From contig MCFH01000026.1 in the NCBI GenBank assembly GCA_002104945.1, positions 620,001 through 684,000 of the forward strand: a DNA stretch of 64,000 bases, given 5' to 3'. This document shows, one piece after another, positions 10,233 to 20,801 of the stretch. Each line of letters begins with the position of its first letter. The first letter of the stretch is position 1. The stretch is from Piromyces finnis (taxonomy: Eukaryota; Neocallimastigomycota; Neocallimastigomycetes; Neocallimastigales; Neocallimastigaceae). The position numbers and the translations under genes are program-made. The notes under the pieces were generated by a model, which was not told where the DNA came from, did no database searches, and saw only the letters and a program-made list of their open reading frames with translations.

Positions 10233-11505
10233 TTATTGATAGTCAATTCTCGAAGGAATTTCAATTACAAATGGTTGGTATTTATGCTTAATTAGATTAC
10301 CAACTTTATTCTTTCTAATTTTCATGGAGGAGTCATTCGACTTATGTTTTGACTTTTTAGAGTTTCTTTCGAACTCTAGTATTAATTGTTTATTTGGAAT
10401 CTGATCTTCTGAAATCCAGATGGATTTGTTAAATCCTTTCCACGTCAACTTATAAAATGTTTCACCATTAACAGATTTCATCTTTTCAATTTTTTCTGGA
10501 ATTTTTTCAATCAAATCTGTGTTAAGATGAATGTTTCTCTTCCTATGGCTAGATCTATCTATAAACTCGTTTTCAAAGTATGGTTCTAACAATGAGACAT
10601 GAAAGACTGGATGATATCTCATTGTCTTTGGGAGTTTCAATTTAAAAGCAAGAAAACTAACTTTTTCAATTATTTTAAATGGACCAAGAATTTAAGGTGC
10701 TAACTTTTTCTTCAAGTTAGTTCCAGGCGAATCTTCCATTAACCATACCTTCTTTCCCACTTCGAATTCTGGGGGACTCATTCTTTTCATATCGGCATAT
10801 TTCTTATGTTTTTATGTTTCTTTTGCTTTTTCTAAGTTTTCTTTTAATAATTCAAAGTTTTCATTCATATCAATTACTCTTTGTTCAGATCTACTAGGTC
10901 TATCATTAGCTGGAATTTCTAAGCTGAACTTTGGATGAAAACCATAATTAGCAAAGAATAGGGATTAATTTATAGATTGTTGTAAAGTATTATTATATGC
11001 AAATTCAACAAATGGGATAAGATCAACCCAATTATTCTGCTTTTTATTGATAAAACAACGGAAATATTGTTCTAATATGCCGTTCACCCTCTCCGTTTGA
11101 CCATCTGTCTGCGGATGGTTAGAAGTCGATAATGAATGATTGATATTTAGAAGGTCACAAAGTCTTGACTAAAAATCAGAAGTAAATTGCAAGCCTCTAT
11201 CAGAAATGATGGAATCAGGAAGACCATGCAAATGGAAGACATTAGCAATAAAAGTATCAGCAGCAATCGAAGCGGTAGGAAGACAACGTAAAGGAATAGC
11301 GTGAGCAAATTTAGTAAATCTATCGACAACTATAAGTGTAGTCATATCTCTAGACTTAGGAAGATCAACAATAAAGTCGATAGAGATATCAGACCAAGGT
11401 CTACTAGGAGTGTTCAAAGGGGATAACAATCCATAAGGTTTATGTCTGGGGACTTTGGATTTGCAACAAGTCACGCAAGATTTGATAAAAGATTTAACGT
11501 CTGAA
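10233..11505 (-). pseudogene. Ty3/gypsy integrase with C-terminal chromodomain (broken)
   Basis: Read on the minus strand, the integrase core comes first, with the first catalytic Asp in SDISIDFIVDLPKS and the second in IISDRGLQFTSDF. A region with the third-motif context (HPQTDGQTERVNG) follows. The linker ends in YHPVFHVSLLEPYF, and last comes a chromodomain-like segment (FYKLTWKGFNKSIWISEDQI). Stops at about 11168, 10963 and 10694 and a missing N-terminal zinc-binding part make it non-functional. It is adjacent to LTR C1, so it is the 3' end of a chromovirus-type gypsy element. The gene is cut at about 11505, where an unrelated plus-strand gag fragment begins. The DNA is less AT-rich than its surroundings. 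Confidence 0.85.
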
Positions 11506-13093
11506 TGAAATCTTGGTCACCAAAAGTTACACAAGATATATCAAAATTTTCCCGTTATGATAGAAGAAATAAATTCAAGAATGAAAGGAAGATGGATACC
11601 TATGGGAAGAATAATAAATTTCAAATTAATAATGTCAGTAATAATAATACGGATCCTATGGATGAATTAACTAAGAAAATGAAGAACCTTACTAACAATA
11701 TTTGCTTCTTTTGTAATGAAGAGTCATTATCAGTACCATTGTCCTAAGTTAAATGCTATTGTAGAAGAGAATAAAAAGAAAATTAGGGAAAAGCGTTTCA
11801 ACTAGGTAATTGGTGGAGAAGCACTCCCAGTAATTCAAAAATAGCTTCACTTAATTATTATCAAGATAACAAGAAAGAAGAATTAGAAAATTTCAAATAT
11901 TCCGACTTGCACGAATGCGAAGAAGAAGAGTACTCCAACTATGAGAATGTTATAGCCGCCGCAAAAATGATGAGAAAGGAAAATTTGGAAAAAGGAACAA
12001 CTTCTTAACCTAGGAAACAACTAGATGTATCTATATTAAGTCAACCTAGTATTGAAAAAGAGAAAGTGAAAAGCAAAAGCGTCAGGAATAAACAAAGAAG
12101 TATGTCTACTACTAACCGGAAAGAAGAAGAAGATATGGATGTTATTCTATATACGGACACCGAAGACGAAGAAGAGGTAGAAACTCTTAAGAAGAAAAGT
12201 TCTGGAATACTTCCAACTTTAATTAACATGAAGAGAGATAAGGAAAAATATAAAAATAAGCCAGAAAGGATTTCCAGGAATATACAAATGTTGGGTACTA
12301 CTAGTGACTACGATATCTTTGAAAGCTTAAATACTACCAAGTGTGATATTACATATGGACAGTTATTTAATGTGTGTCCAAAGATAAGAACCCAACTTTC
12401 TCATGGATTAAAACTGGAAAAAGCCCCAATAAAAGTTACGAGTGCTATAATAATATAGTAGCCACGACTACCCTATTGAATAATATTCACCATGACTATA
12501 TCAGTAAAAATCAAGAAACATCAGAAGATGATATAGCTATGGTTGACGCTATGGTGGATGGTGTACCAGGAAAATTATTAGTGGACACATGTAGTAACCT
12601 AAACGTTATTACTTCTTCTTTCTACCAGAAATTATATAAAAATTATGTGGTAGGAATAAGTAGCGGACGTATTAGACTAGATACCATAGATGATAACTAC
12701 TCTGAAGGAGCTATAGTACGTATACCGGTACAAATAGAAAGTCTAGAAATAGTGGTTGACTTCTGGATAATTGAAAAGGAAGAACCATTTTATGATATGT
12801 AAATAAATTATAAAACACAAATTGATAATGTATACATAGATCCAACTAGTAAAAATTTATGTAAAGTAAATGAACTTTGAGTAGCAGAAAAGATATTGCC
12901 AATAAATAATCAATATTATAATGAAGAAAAAATGGTATGTATCATTAGGAAGATACCAGAAGGAAATTTGAATGGTCTGAAATACATTGAAAGTCTGCCA
13001 CCTAATGAATACATACATAGTGAAATATTTTTAAAAATTGTACCAGAAGACAACCGAAAAGAGATGCTCCAGCTTTTAGAAGAGAACTTATAA
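11506..13093 (+). pseudogene. gypsy gag-protease fragment
   Basis: A plus-strand remnant with several frameshifts. The first frame has a basic Gag tail and the start of a CCHC zinc knuckle (CFFCNEE). The rest of the knuckle (HYQYHCPKL) continues one base out of frame at about 11722. An acidic linker follows (about 11830-12350). A block near DYDIFESLNTTKCDITYGQL is shared with the pre-protease regions at 30.6 and 38.0 kb. The retropepsin is in the frame at 12374-12802, with LLVDTCSNLNVI as active site, so Cys replaces the usual Gly after Asp-Thr. A last frame (12896-13093) is the linker toward RT. Everything after that is gone. Confidence 0.8.
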
Positions 13094-13095
13094 AC

Positions 13096-13183
13096 AATTA
13101 TCTAAATATTCATTATATATCCGAATAGCTGCTTCACTATCCCTCTTAAAATTTTGAGGTATAGCATTAAGCATTAATTTTGT
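13096..13183 (-). pseudogene. short coding remnant, family unknown
   Basis: The minus strand reads NAIPQNFKRDSEAAIRIYNE with no stop. It is directly preceded by ATATTTTAG|AC, which looks like a splice acceptor. The piece is too short to assign. It lies beside the other non-retroelement remnants at 13.5-14.9 kb. Confidence 0.3.
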
Positions 13184-13470
13184 CTAAAATATTAAGAATG
13201 ATGATAAATAATTCAAATAATATTTAAATATTATATTTGTTTAAAAATATTATTTTAAAAATCATTTTATATTTCATATTAATTAATATATCATTTTATT
13301 AGATTTCAAGGATTGTTTACGCATCCAAATTAAAATGTTTTAATTATATAGTAAAAAAATTTTTTTTATAAATATTATTTACTTAACTAATAATACTTGA
13401 AAGATATTTTCACTAAATTTACATTACCATCTATATAAATCTTATATATAACAAATGTGTAAAATTTTTT
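13184..13470. other. AT-rich DNA without gene
   Basis: No feature was recognised. Confidence 0.3.
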
Positions 13471-13914
13471 TTAAATCAAACCATTATTAAAATAAGACAA
13501 TAAAAATTTAATATTTGTATTACTATTGCTTTGAGATTTGTTTTGGACCATCCACTCATTTCCTAATGATACTGTATTAGCAACAATTTCATATTTGTAA
13601 TTCTTGGCTACTATTTTACACATGCTCTGGTAATGGTAATTTACCCTCAGAACGTAAATGGGTACCACCAATATACATGACCTGGAATACATCTATTTTT
13701 GCATGATGTTTTATTTCTTTTAATTGCCATATATATTATTTATTAACAATCTATTTGTTTCTTTAATTGGTGGTTGACTATCTGTTTCATTTACTAAATT
13801 TATAATAACATCCTCCTTTTCTATATTTAGATTATAATTACTATTAAATGCTTCGATTGCTTTATTTGTAATTTCATTAATAATAGAATTATAATAATTT
13901 TCCAAATTTTCCAT
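13471..13914 (-). pseudogene. broken small gene of unknown family
   Basis: Starts at ATG 13914 with a charged, probably helical 64-residue frame (MENLENYYNSIINEITNKAI...) that stops after NNIYGN. Downstream, open stretches in shifted frames continue to about 13471, including GGTHLRSEGKLPLPEHV and EIVANTVSLGNEWMVQNKSQ. These have higher GC than the flanks and read like genuine protein. Two or more frameshifts are needed to connect them, so this is a pseudogene. The family is not recognised. Its neighbour at 14610 resembles a large DNA virus helicase, so a shared viral origin is possible but unproven. Confidence 0.4.
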
Positions 13915-14609
13915 TTTAATATTATTAATTTAATATATTTCTATTTCTATATTCAAATAGTAGAAAAAAAAGATGAAAGAGGAGAGGAAAAATAATGGAC
14001 AAATTATTTAATTATTTTTATATTACTATAAATATCATTTTAAGATGAAATAAATATTATTGGAGAACGTAAAAAAAAACTTTAATTTGTTCAATATACA
14101 TTATTTTCAACATCATTGAAAATGATGATATTAAATAAATTTAAATTGACCATTTTTTACATATTGAAATGATTATTAATTATTTTTTTTCTTTCAAGTT
14201 TTATACATATATATAAAATTATAAAATCTGTAATTATATATACATATACATATATATTATTTCTATAAATTTTAATATATTAAATATTTTTATCAATATT
14301 AAATTATACATATACATAGGTATATTTTATATTACAATTTTACTATATATAAGTAATTCAATAATTATATTATGTAATTAATAAGTTTATTTCATTTTGT
14401 ATATATTATAACTTAAATTATTTAAAATGATTTATTAAAATATATATAAATTAATTTATCTTCATAAACATATCAGTTATTAAAAAATTTATACCTATTA
14501 TATATGTGATTTAATACTATTTAAATCAAGATTTTTTTTTATCTGAAATAACATATATAAATAAATAAATAAATAAATTCATTTTTCATTTTTATGAAGA
14601 GATTTTAAC
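13915..14609. other. AT-rich DNA with TA and AAAT microsatellites
   Basis: No gene is seen. Short (TA)n and (AAAT)n tracts occur at about 14230-14260 and 14555-14577, the latter just upstream of the helicase-like frame. Confidence 0.4.
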
Positions 14610-14920
14610 ATGGCATACCCAAACATTCAAGAACTTTATAAATATCGAGAATTTCAGGAAATATATAGTCAAGAGAAACTGATTGAAGAAAATATGCATA
14701 TGAAACGATATCAAATTCTACCTATTAGATATATTACTAATGATAATAAATTTGTTAAAAGAATTCTAATTTATCATTCACCGGATACAGGAAAATCGTT
14801 GACAGCCTTATGGATTTTATTGAATTTCATTACTATTTACGATAAACCAAGTATTATATTGGTAAAGCTTAAAGAAGCCATTTCTGAATTTAAACAAAGA
14901 ATAAATCTATGGTATACTTA
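14610..14920 (+). pseudogene. N-terminal fragment of a virus-like SF2 helicase
   Basis: Opens with ATG and about 104 codons before it is cut by an LTR at 14921. Residues about 1-35 are a charged N-terminal segment. KRYQILPIRY precedes the ATPase core. RILIYHSPDTGKSLTALWI is a Walker A region in which PDTGKS stands where GTGKS is usual. DKPSIILVK resembles motif Ia. This spacing fits D6/VETF-large or NPH-type helicases of nucleocytoplasmic large DNA viruses, but a cellular SNF2-type origin cannot be excluded from such a short piece. No intron is seen. It lacks Walker B and all later motifs, so it is non-functional. Confidence 0.5.
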
Positions 14921-15013
14921 TGTAAAGATATATATTATATCTTTACATAAGTATAATTAATTAAAATAAATAATTAATTAATTATTAAATAATAAATTAA
15001 TACTTATTTTATT
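14921..15013 (+). mobile_element. LTR family A, truncated 5' piece
   Basis: Begins TGTAAAGATATATATTATATC and continues with ATTAATTATTAAATAATAAATTAATA, as at the start of LTR A. It is cut at 15014 by the copia LTR. With its flank (ACTTA...TAAGT) the first part forms a 17 bp perfect inverted repeat, 14916-14932 against 14936-14952. Confidence 0.6.
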
Positions 15014-15284
15014 TGTGAAATAAATTTAATTGATAAATAATTTTATTAATAAGGTTAACAAAGAGAAAAAAGTTACATTGTAAATATTACTATATAATAA
15101 GACACATGGTCATGTGATCATATAAAATAAAATAAAAAATAAATAAAAAATAACTATCTCTACAACACGTAGGCATTACGTTTACAATACTTTTAATACA
15201 TGTTTATGTTTTTATAGGTTATTCAAGTATGTTCATAAATATATAATATAAATAAATAAAATTATGTGTCTATAAATGTTCACA
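15014..15284 (-). mobile_element. copia 3' LTR
   Basis: In element orientation it starts TGTGAACATTTATAGACACA, directly after the purine tract TTTGAGGGGAAG, and ends TTTATTTCACA. The same LTR appears in opposite orientation, split by a gypsy element, at 26063-26225 and 33078-33130. Confidence 0.85.
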
Positions 15285-15295
15285 CTTCCCCTCAA

Positions 15296-15641
15296 ATTAG
15301 ATTTTCTTTAAGAATATCTTATTTATATATTCAAACATTCTTGGACTAGATAGATCTTTAGTTTAAGGGTCAGCTAACATTTCTTTAGTGTTCATATATT
15401 CGATTTTTATATTATTCTTTTCTATGTTATCAATGATGAAGTGGTAGTGAATATTTATGTGCTTTAACTTAGTATTTATTTCACCGTTTTCTATTATTTT
15501 CTTTCTTGCCTTGTTATCGGTGAATAAAGTTATATTTTTGTTGTAATTAAAAATTTCATCTACCATGTTTTTGATCCATAAGATTTTCTTCGCATTCATG
15601 GACGTACTAATGTACTCAGCCTCAGCGGTAGACGTAGCCAC
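15296..15641 (-). pseudogene. copia RNase H domain and pol tail
   Basis: Starts in the typical copia RNase H block (ATSTAEAEYISTSMNAKKIL). It continues through LFTDNKARKKIIENGEI and KHINIHYHFIIDNIEK to a tail near MLADPLTKDLSSPRMF that needs one stop read through (TAA next to 15363). The N-terminal RNase H part and all of RT are absent because of the internal deletion. It lies immediately before the polypurine tract and 3' LTR, as expected for copia pol. Confidence 0.8.
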
Positions 15642-16224
15642 ACAAGTTTGTTTCTTGGATAACTAGCATATTGGATTGTTTCCCATTAGAATTATCCTCC
15701 GGTGCCTCAGATCTTGATTTAATAGTATAAATCCAAAGTTTTCTTGAATATTCATCCAGCATAGGCATAAAATATTTCTTATTGTTTACGGATGAATTAA
15801 ACGGACCTGAAATATCGAAGTGAATGGTTTCTAGAATTCTTTTAGCTTTAGGTACGGTCTTGTTGTGAGGAGACTTCTTCATTTTTGATATTTTGCAGTC
15901 TAGGCAAGGTGTTACTTTAATTTTGTGCTGATTTAGATATTTCTTCAGATCCTTTTGATAGAAATGGCCTAATCTCTTATGCCATATGCCTAAAACATTT
16001 TCAAAATTTGCAATGAATGGTTTATTTTTGTTTTTATTAATATTTATGAGCTTAATTTTGAATTGGTTTAATTCATTTGAATATGTTTGTATTATATCTT
16101 GATTTTCAGAATACTTGAAAATAAGTCTGACTTTTCCATCGTCAGTAATATCTATAATGCTTCTTATACCAACTCTAGCAAGTCCTATACCACTAATTAA
16201 ATTCTTGTTAACTTTGTAATACAA
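15622..16224 (-). pseudogene. copia GAG-pre-integrase and truncated integrase
   Basis: 200 residues. The GAG-pre-integrase zinc module has WHKRLGHFYQKDLKKYL followed by TPCLDCKISK, giving an HHCC pattern. The integrase core begins ILETIHFDISGPFN (first catalytic Asp) and MPMLDEYSRKLWIYTIK. After SRSEAPEDN the sequence switches to an unrelated tail, which marks the deletion junction. The second Asp and the Glu of the DDE triad are lost. Confidence 0.85.
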
Positions 16225-17101
16225 AACTTTTTCTAATTTGTAAGTTTTGTTTGTTTTTTACCTTAAACTCATATGAACCATAACCACTAAATTCACAGGT
16301 AGTTCCATTTGCACATCTAAGTTGAATGTGCTCTTCTGTGAAATTCTGCAAAATGTCCTTATTATTAACGATATGTTCGGCGGCACCAGTATCATAGAAC
16401 CATTCGTCGTATTTATTTTCTCCATACACATAATCTAGATCCTTTGCATTAGGAGAGTCTTCTTTTGTAGCTTCATCCTTTTCAATAAGGTAGATACTTC
16501 TTTCCGTTAAAGGTCTAATATCTTCAAATTCTACGTTAATGCTGTAACTTTCATTGTCGTCATAGTTTTCGACGAAATCTACTTCTTGTTCGAACTTCTT
16601 TAGTTGTTTTTTCTTGTGAACTTGCCTCCCTTGTTGTGAATCCCTTTTAGATTTGTTTTGGTTATAAGCCTTATTATTATTGTTTCTTCTTTGTTCTCTT
16701 TCCATTTTGGCCTTTTGATTATATTCACACATTTCGGTGGAGTGTCCATGTTCACAGCAAATATAGCAGTATGTACGGTGGCTTCTGTTTATATTTCTTT
16801 TACTACCGTAGTTTTTGTTCTTTGTTGATTTGTTTTCTCTACTAACAAAATCAACATTCATTGGATCATCAACTTCGTCATCTTCATATTGGTCGTTGTT
16901 GGACCAATCTTCGAAGTAGGATTTGGCATTGATGTAACTTTTGACCTTCTCATAGAGTTGATCAGAAGTTTCATCTAAAGTCACGCTTATTTGGTTCTTG
17001 ACACTTCTTGGAAGGGAATTGTACATGTATTTCAATTTTTCCCTTTCACTTAAGGATATTTTTAGTTCAGACATCTCGGAAAATTTCCTTGATTTTATCA
17101 A
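16208..17101 (-). pseudogene. copia Gag C-terminal half, zinc knuckle and protease start
   Basis: 297 residues. A helical Gag (UBN2-like) segment with KLKYMYNSLPRSVKNQISVT comes first. An acidic/basic linker follows, then a CCHC knuckle CYICCEHGHSTEMC at about residue 113, an Asn/Lys/Gln-rich spacer, and a retropepsin start with the normal active site FYDTGAAEHIV. The C-terminal protease part (ANGTTCEFSGYGSYEFKVKN) runs into the next frame. The separation from the upstream Gag half at about 17101-17160 is a short frameshifted gap, not a separate gene. Confidence 0.82.
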
Positions 17102-17156
17102 CTATTTTACTGACTTTGCTTACATCTTCTGTATGTAATTTTCTTAGCTTCTTAAG

Positions 17157-17625
17157 TCAGTATTCGATGTCTGCATTTGCGTTACCATATTTTGTATTTA
17201 ACTTCTTGAATACTTGGTAACTGCTAGTACTATGACCAATCTCTCTGAGGATCTTCTCATCCACATTTTGAATGATCATAAGGTGTGCATCAGCATTTAT
17301 TGGCGGCCACAACATTATTATTAAAGTTGCTGCTTGTATTGGCGTCTTCCCCCATAGCTTTAGTGAGGGTTTTGTAAACGGACGCGAGGATGGTATTAGT
17401 ACGGTAGTTAGCAATAATCTTCACAATGGCCATAGTGTAGTCGTCTTTGATATTAAAGTTTATCTCAGCTGTTGTCTTTAATGGTTCCAACAATGTCTTG
17501 TCTTGTTCAAGGTACCTAGTTAGACCCTGTCTAGAAGTGGCTGCCTTGATTAAAAGACTCCAAGTGTCAAAGTTGGACCTTCCATGAAGACGTTGATCAT
17601 TAGCTAAAATTAATTGTTGGGACAT
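17157..17625 (-). pseudogene. copia Gag N-terminal half
   Basis: Starts MSQQLILANDQRLHGRSNFD, with WSLLIKAATSRQGL and YLEQDKTL as in the N-terminal copia Gag domain (DUF4219/UBN2 type). The frame shifts at about 17300, after NVVAANKC, and continues with DAHLMIIQNVDEKILREIGH. An in-frame ATG at 17625 follows the leader, so this is the likely polyprotein start. Confidence 0.8.
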
Positions 17626-17698
17626 ACTAAAAAAATTTTAGACACACAAAATTTTGTTTTGAAATTTTCTTATGAAATTTTTATTATTAATTAGAGTT

Positions 17699-17712
17699 TG
17701 AGACTCTTAATC
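17699..17712 (-). promoter_or_regulatory. copia primer binding site, tRNA-Lys(CUU) half type
   Basis: The minus strand directly after the 5' LTR edge reads GATTAAGAGTCTCA. Its complement TGAGACTCTTAATC is the anticodon arm of a eukaryotic tRNA-Lys, with loop CTCTTAA containing anticodon CTT. This implies priming by a 5' tRNA half cut in or near the anticodon loop, as known for Drosophila copia with initiator Met tRNA. Confidence 0.65.
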
Positions 17713-17757
17713 TGTGAAATAAATTTAATTAATAAATAATTTTATTAATAAGATTAA
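17713..17757 (-). mobile_element. copia 5' LTR stub
   Basis: 45 bp (TGTGAAATAAATTTAATTAAT...) matching the left edge of the LTR at 15014. It is broken at GATTAA by the insertion of LTR G. The rest of this LTR is not present to the right. Confidence 0.75.
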
Positions 17758-18022
17758 TGATGAAATATTAAATAAACCTCTAATTATTAATAAAATTATC
17801 TTATTAATAATTACATAAAATAAATTAAAATAGTCATGTAATAACGTGACTAAAAGCAATTGAGGCGTAAATAAATTCACACGATAAAATGAATTTAAGT
17901 GATAACATAAATTTATTTTATTAATTTAAATAATAAAAACATAAAATTAGAGCATAATTTTATGTTATGTAAATAATTCCTTCTATTTATTACTTTTATT
18001 TATAATATTTTATATTTATATT
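17758..18022 (-). mobile_element. gypsy LTR family G, truncated
   Basis: Begins TGATGAAATATTAAATAAACC and contains CGTGACTAAAAGCAATTGAGGCG. The reverse complement of this stretch occurs at 33.47-33.63 kb. The end is cut at about 18022, where gypsy pol sequence starts. Confidence 0.75.
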
Positions 18023-19297
18023 TTATTATGTGATTTGCCGTCAAACTCTTGAGAGAGAATAGCACCGACAGCATAATTACCTAGCATCAGTTTCTACAAT
18101 AAATTGTTTATTACTATCCACATGTTTTAGAATAGAAGCTGACGTGAACAAAGTTTTTAATAAAATAAATGCGTCCTGATCTTCCTTCACCCAGTTAAAA
18201 GCAACATTCTTTCTAGTGAGTTTATGAAGAGGGTTTGCGATTTTAGCAAAGTCTTTGATAAATACTCTTTAATAATTACATAGGCCAATAAAGGATTGGA
18301 CCTCTTTAACATTCTTAGGCACTGGCCAATCGAGAATTGCTTTAACTTTATTTTCGTCCATTTGCAACCCATCTTTCGAAATGACATATCCAAGAAAAGT
18401 GGTTTTCTCAACATCAAACTCACATTTTTCTAATTTAACATAAAGATTATTTTCAAGTAGTTTCTTAAGTACCTTTTTAACATGTTCATGATGTTCTTCG
18501 ATATTATTAGAATAAATAAGAATATCATCAATATATGAGATAACAAAATCGTCTAAATAGTCACTAAGAACATCGTTAATGAAGTGTTGGAAGTTTGCAG
18601 TTGCATTCTTTAATCCAAAAGGCATAATCAGATATTCAAAATGTCCATATCTAGTACAAAAAGCCGTTTTGTATTCGTCACCTTCTTTAATACGAACAAG
18701 ATTTTAAGCGGATTTAAGGTCTAACTTAGTAAAAATCTTAGCATTTTTCACACTATCTAAAAGGTCACTAATTAAAGGTAAAGGATATGAATTACGAATA
18801 GTAATATCATTCAACTTCCTATAATCGATACAAAGTCTTAGAGAGCCATCCTTCTTTTTAACAAATAAAACTGGGGCACCAGCAGGAGACGATGATTTCC
18901 TAATAAAACCTTTATTTAAATTATCATCAATGTATTTTTTAAGTTTCTCTCTTTCAACTTCAGTTAATGGATACAAAGGTCCATAAAATAAAGTTGAATC
19001 ATCCTTAAGCTTGATTTCACAGTCATAAGGTCTATGAGGAGGTAACACTTCACAGTTTTTTTCATTAAACACTTCACTAAATTCTAGATATTGGGTTGGT
19101 ACGGCGACCAATTTATCTTTATTAATATCTTTTTCATTATTATTATTACTATATGATTCATTATCACTATTACATGTTTCATTAATTTTTGTTACAATAC
19201 ATGACTTTTTTATTAAAACTAATATATTCATCATCGCTATCATCTTCATCATTAATGGTTCTAACAAGGCGGCCTTTAACATATTCTTTTTCTTCAT
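18023..19297 (-). pseudogene. gypsy family C reverse transcriptase and RNase H start
   Basis: Reads RT from the N-terminal region ([32 protein letters not shown]) through [20 protein letters not shown] to the catalytic box [11 protein letters not shown]. It then passes the connection region ([30 protein letters not shown]) to the first RNase H strand (KQFIVETDA). In-frame stops interrupt it at about 18704 and 18270, the latter with a frameshift. It ends at about 18023, so most of RNase H and integrase are missing here; the integrase at 10.2-11.5 kb belongs to the same chromovirus type. Upstream are the protease and gag of the same element. Confidence 0.88.
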
Positions 19298-19775
19298 TGT
19301 TTGGGATGGAGGGATCTATTTTTGGCTTCTTGGTCAAGTTTCGGTCTAGAACATCATGATCTAGTTGAACATTCTTTGACTTCTTTCTTGGTTTTCTTTT
19401 CCTTTTTCCTTTGTTACAATGTCTGGCACAATAACCAGAACTAAAAGCGATTTTCTTAGAGTCGTAGAAAGCATTTGGATTATGCTTCTTTATCCACGGC
19501 AAACCAAGAATAACATCAACATCGGGGACTTGTAATCCATAAAGTTGAATTACTTCGAAGTGATTTTTGAAACGGAGCATGCATTTCTCAGTCCTTTCCC
19601 AAATACTTACAACTCCATCACTAACACCAGATACACGGAATGGTTCCACTTTTTCCAATTTGATTCCAAGATCTTCCGTAAGACTTGGATTAATGAAATT
19701 CAATTCAGATCTAGAGTCAATTAAAACCTTAATTTTGACTTCTGGGACTTCATTGGTACTTATGAAAATCAACAA
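19182..19775 (-). pseudogene. gypsy family C aspartic protease
   Basis: The retropepsin begins EVKIKVLIDSRSELNFINPS, so the catalytic triplet is Asp-Ser-Arg instead of Asp-Ser-Gly. The hydrophobic flap and the second strand (DVILGLPWIKKHNP, the usual ILG motif) are present. A Lys/Arg-rich tail and acidic linker lead into RT in an overlapping frame at about 19182-19297. It lies 3' of the gag frames of the same element. Confidence 0.8.
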
Positions 19776-19825
19776 GGTTTAAGTCACTTTTTACACCTTT
19801 GACTCCAACTTTGTAAATTTTTGGA

Positions 19826-20510
19826 TTAACAATTTTTTGGAGTCCTTTCCTTAACTATTCTTAACACTTTTCTGGGCTTTACTCTATTAGGACAATTAAA
19901 TTTTAAATGTCCTGGCTGTTTACAAAGAAGACATAATCCTTTTTTCTTTTCTTCTTCAAAGTTATCTATATTTTCAATGTAATTTTTACTTGATCCTTGG
20001 ATATTCACATACCTTTTACGTTTATTTTCTCTACTAATTCTAAATACATCCACATCCATAAGATCATTAGCCCTTCTACCATTAAAATAAAATTCACTAA
20101 GCGAATTCCTTTTCATCATATCTTCAACTAAAATAGTTGAAGAAATCAATTGTTCAATTGAAGTTGGGTTTGATTCAATGAAAGCCAACTTCTCCCTAAG
20201 TGGTGGTAATAAACCTTTCATAATGATTTAAAACCCCACTATTATTCTTCATCAACACTGAAGTCCATTCCAACGGTTTACCAGAGAAGTATGATATAAC
20301 AAAGTCGACCTTGACTCGATCTGTATTATACAGTGTCGGTCGAGTACGAAATACCAACTCAACTCTAGTTAAAAACCCATCCAATTCACGTTGTTTACCA
20401 GAGAATATCGGTGGAACATTAATAATGTTCCCCGAGTTCCCGGAAACACCCACAGTCCTATCACCCTTCTTCAAATTCAAACTTTCAAATTCACTAATTA
20501 AGTCCTCCAA
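19826..20510 (-). pseudogene. gypsy family C Gag (internally deleted)
   Basis: The N-terminal part (IINVPPIFSGKQRELDGFL, VKVDFVISYFSGKPLEWTS) matches the Gag frame at 23553 almost exactly. After NNSGVLNHYE about 190-225 bp present in that copy are missing. The frame then resumes with KGLLPPLREKLAFIESNPTS and ends in a CCHC knuckle (CLLCKQPGHLKFNC). The deletion shifts the frame, so this Gag cannot be made intact. Confidence 0.85.
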
Positions 20511-20801
20511 CGTAAAATATAAAATTAAATATAAAAATGTTTTCTTACTTCTGTTTTAAGTAAGTAATCTTAAATTTTTTTTAATTACACTAATACAATC
20601 TATTCTAATACAAAAGTTATTCAAACGCGTTCTGCAAAGCAGTGTCGAACAAGTTTTGTATTAATTGGAGATATTAATAGTTTACTTTCTTCAATTTCTT
20701 GTCCCTCGGAAGTAGATTCTAACCAAGTATCTCTTTCTTCTTTTATTTCTTGTCCTTCGGCGGTAGATACCCTAACGTATTCTTGAATTTCGTTGAGTAA
20801 T
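20511..20801 (-). mobile_element. gypsy family C leader
   Basis: The region between LTR C2 and gag. The minus strand starts ATTACTCAACGAAATTCAAG and contains AATACGTTAGGGTATCTACC, as after the other C LTRs. It does not begin with TGG, so the primer is not a standard full-length tRNA 3' end. Confidence 0.6.

Larger units (their letters stand above)
15014..17757 (-). mobile_element. Ty1/copia element, internally deleted
   Basis: A minus-strand copia element in the order LTR stub (17713-17757), tRNA-half primer site, gag, protease, GAG-pre-integrase, partial integrase, RNase H, 3' LTR (15014-15284). Integrase jumps straight to RNase H at about 15640-15680, so the reverse transcriptase and the end of integrase are missing. 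Its 5' LTR is interrupted by LTR G from 17758 on. It sits in an LTR A fragment, which itself cut the helicase frame. Confidence 0.88.

Noticed and set aside
14557-14577. Telomere-like repeat
   Set aside because: It is an AAAT microsatellite without G-rich strand repeats.
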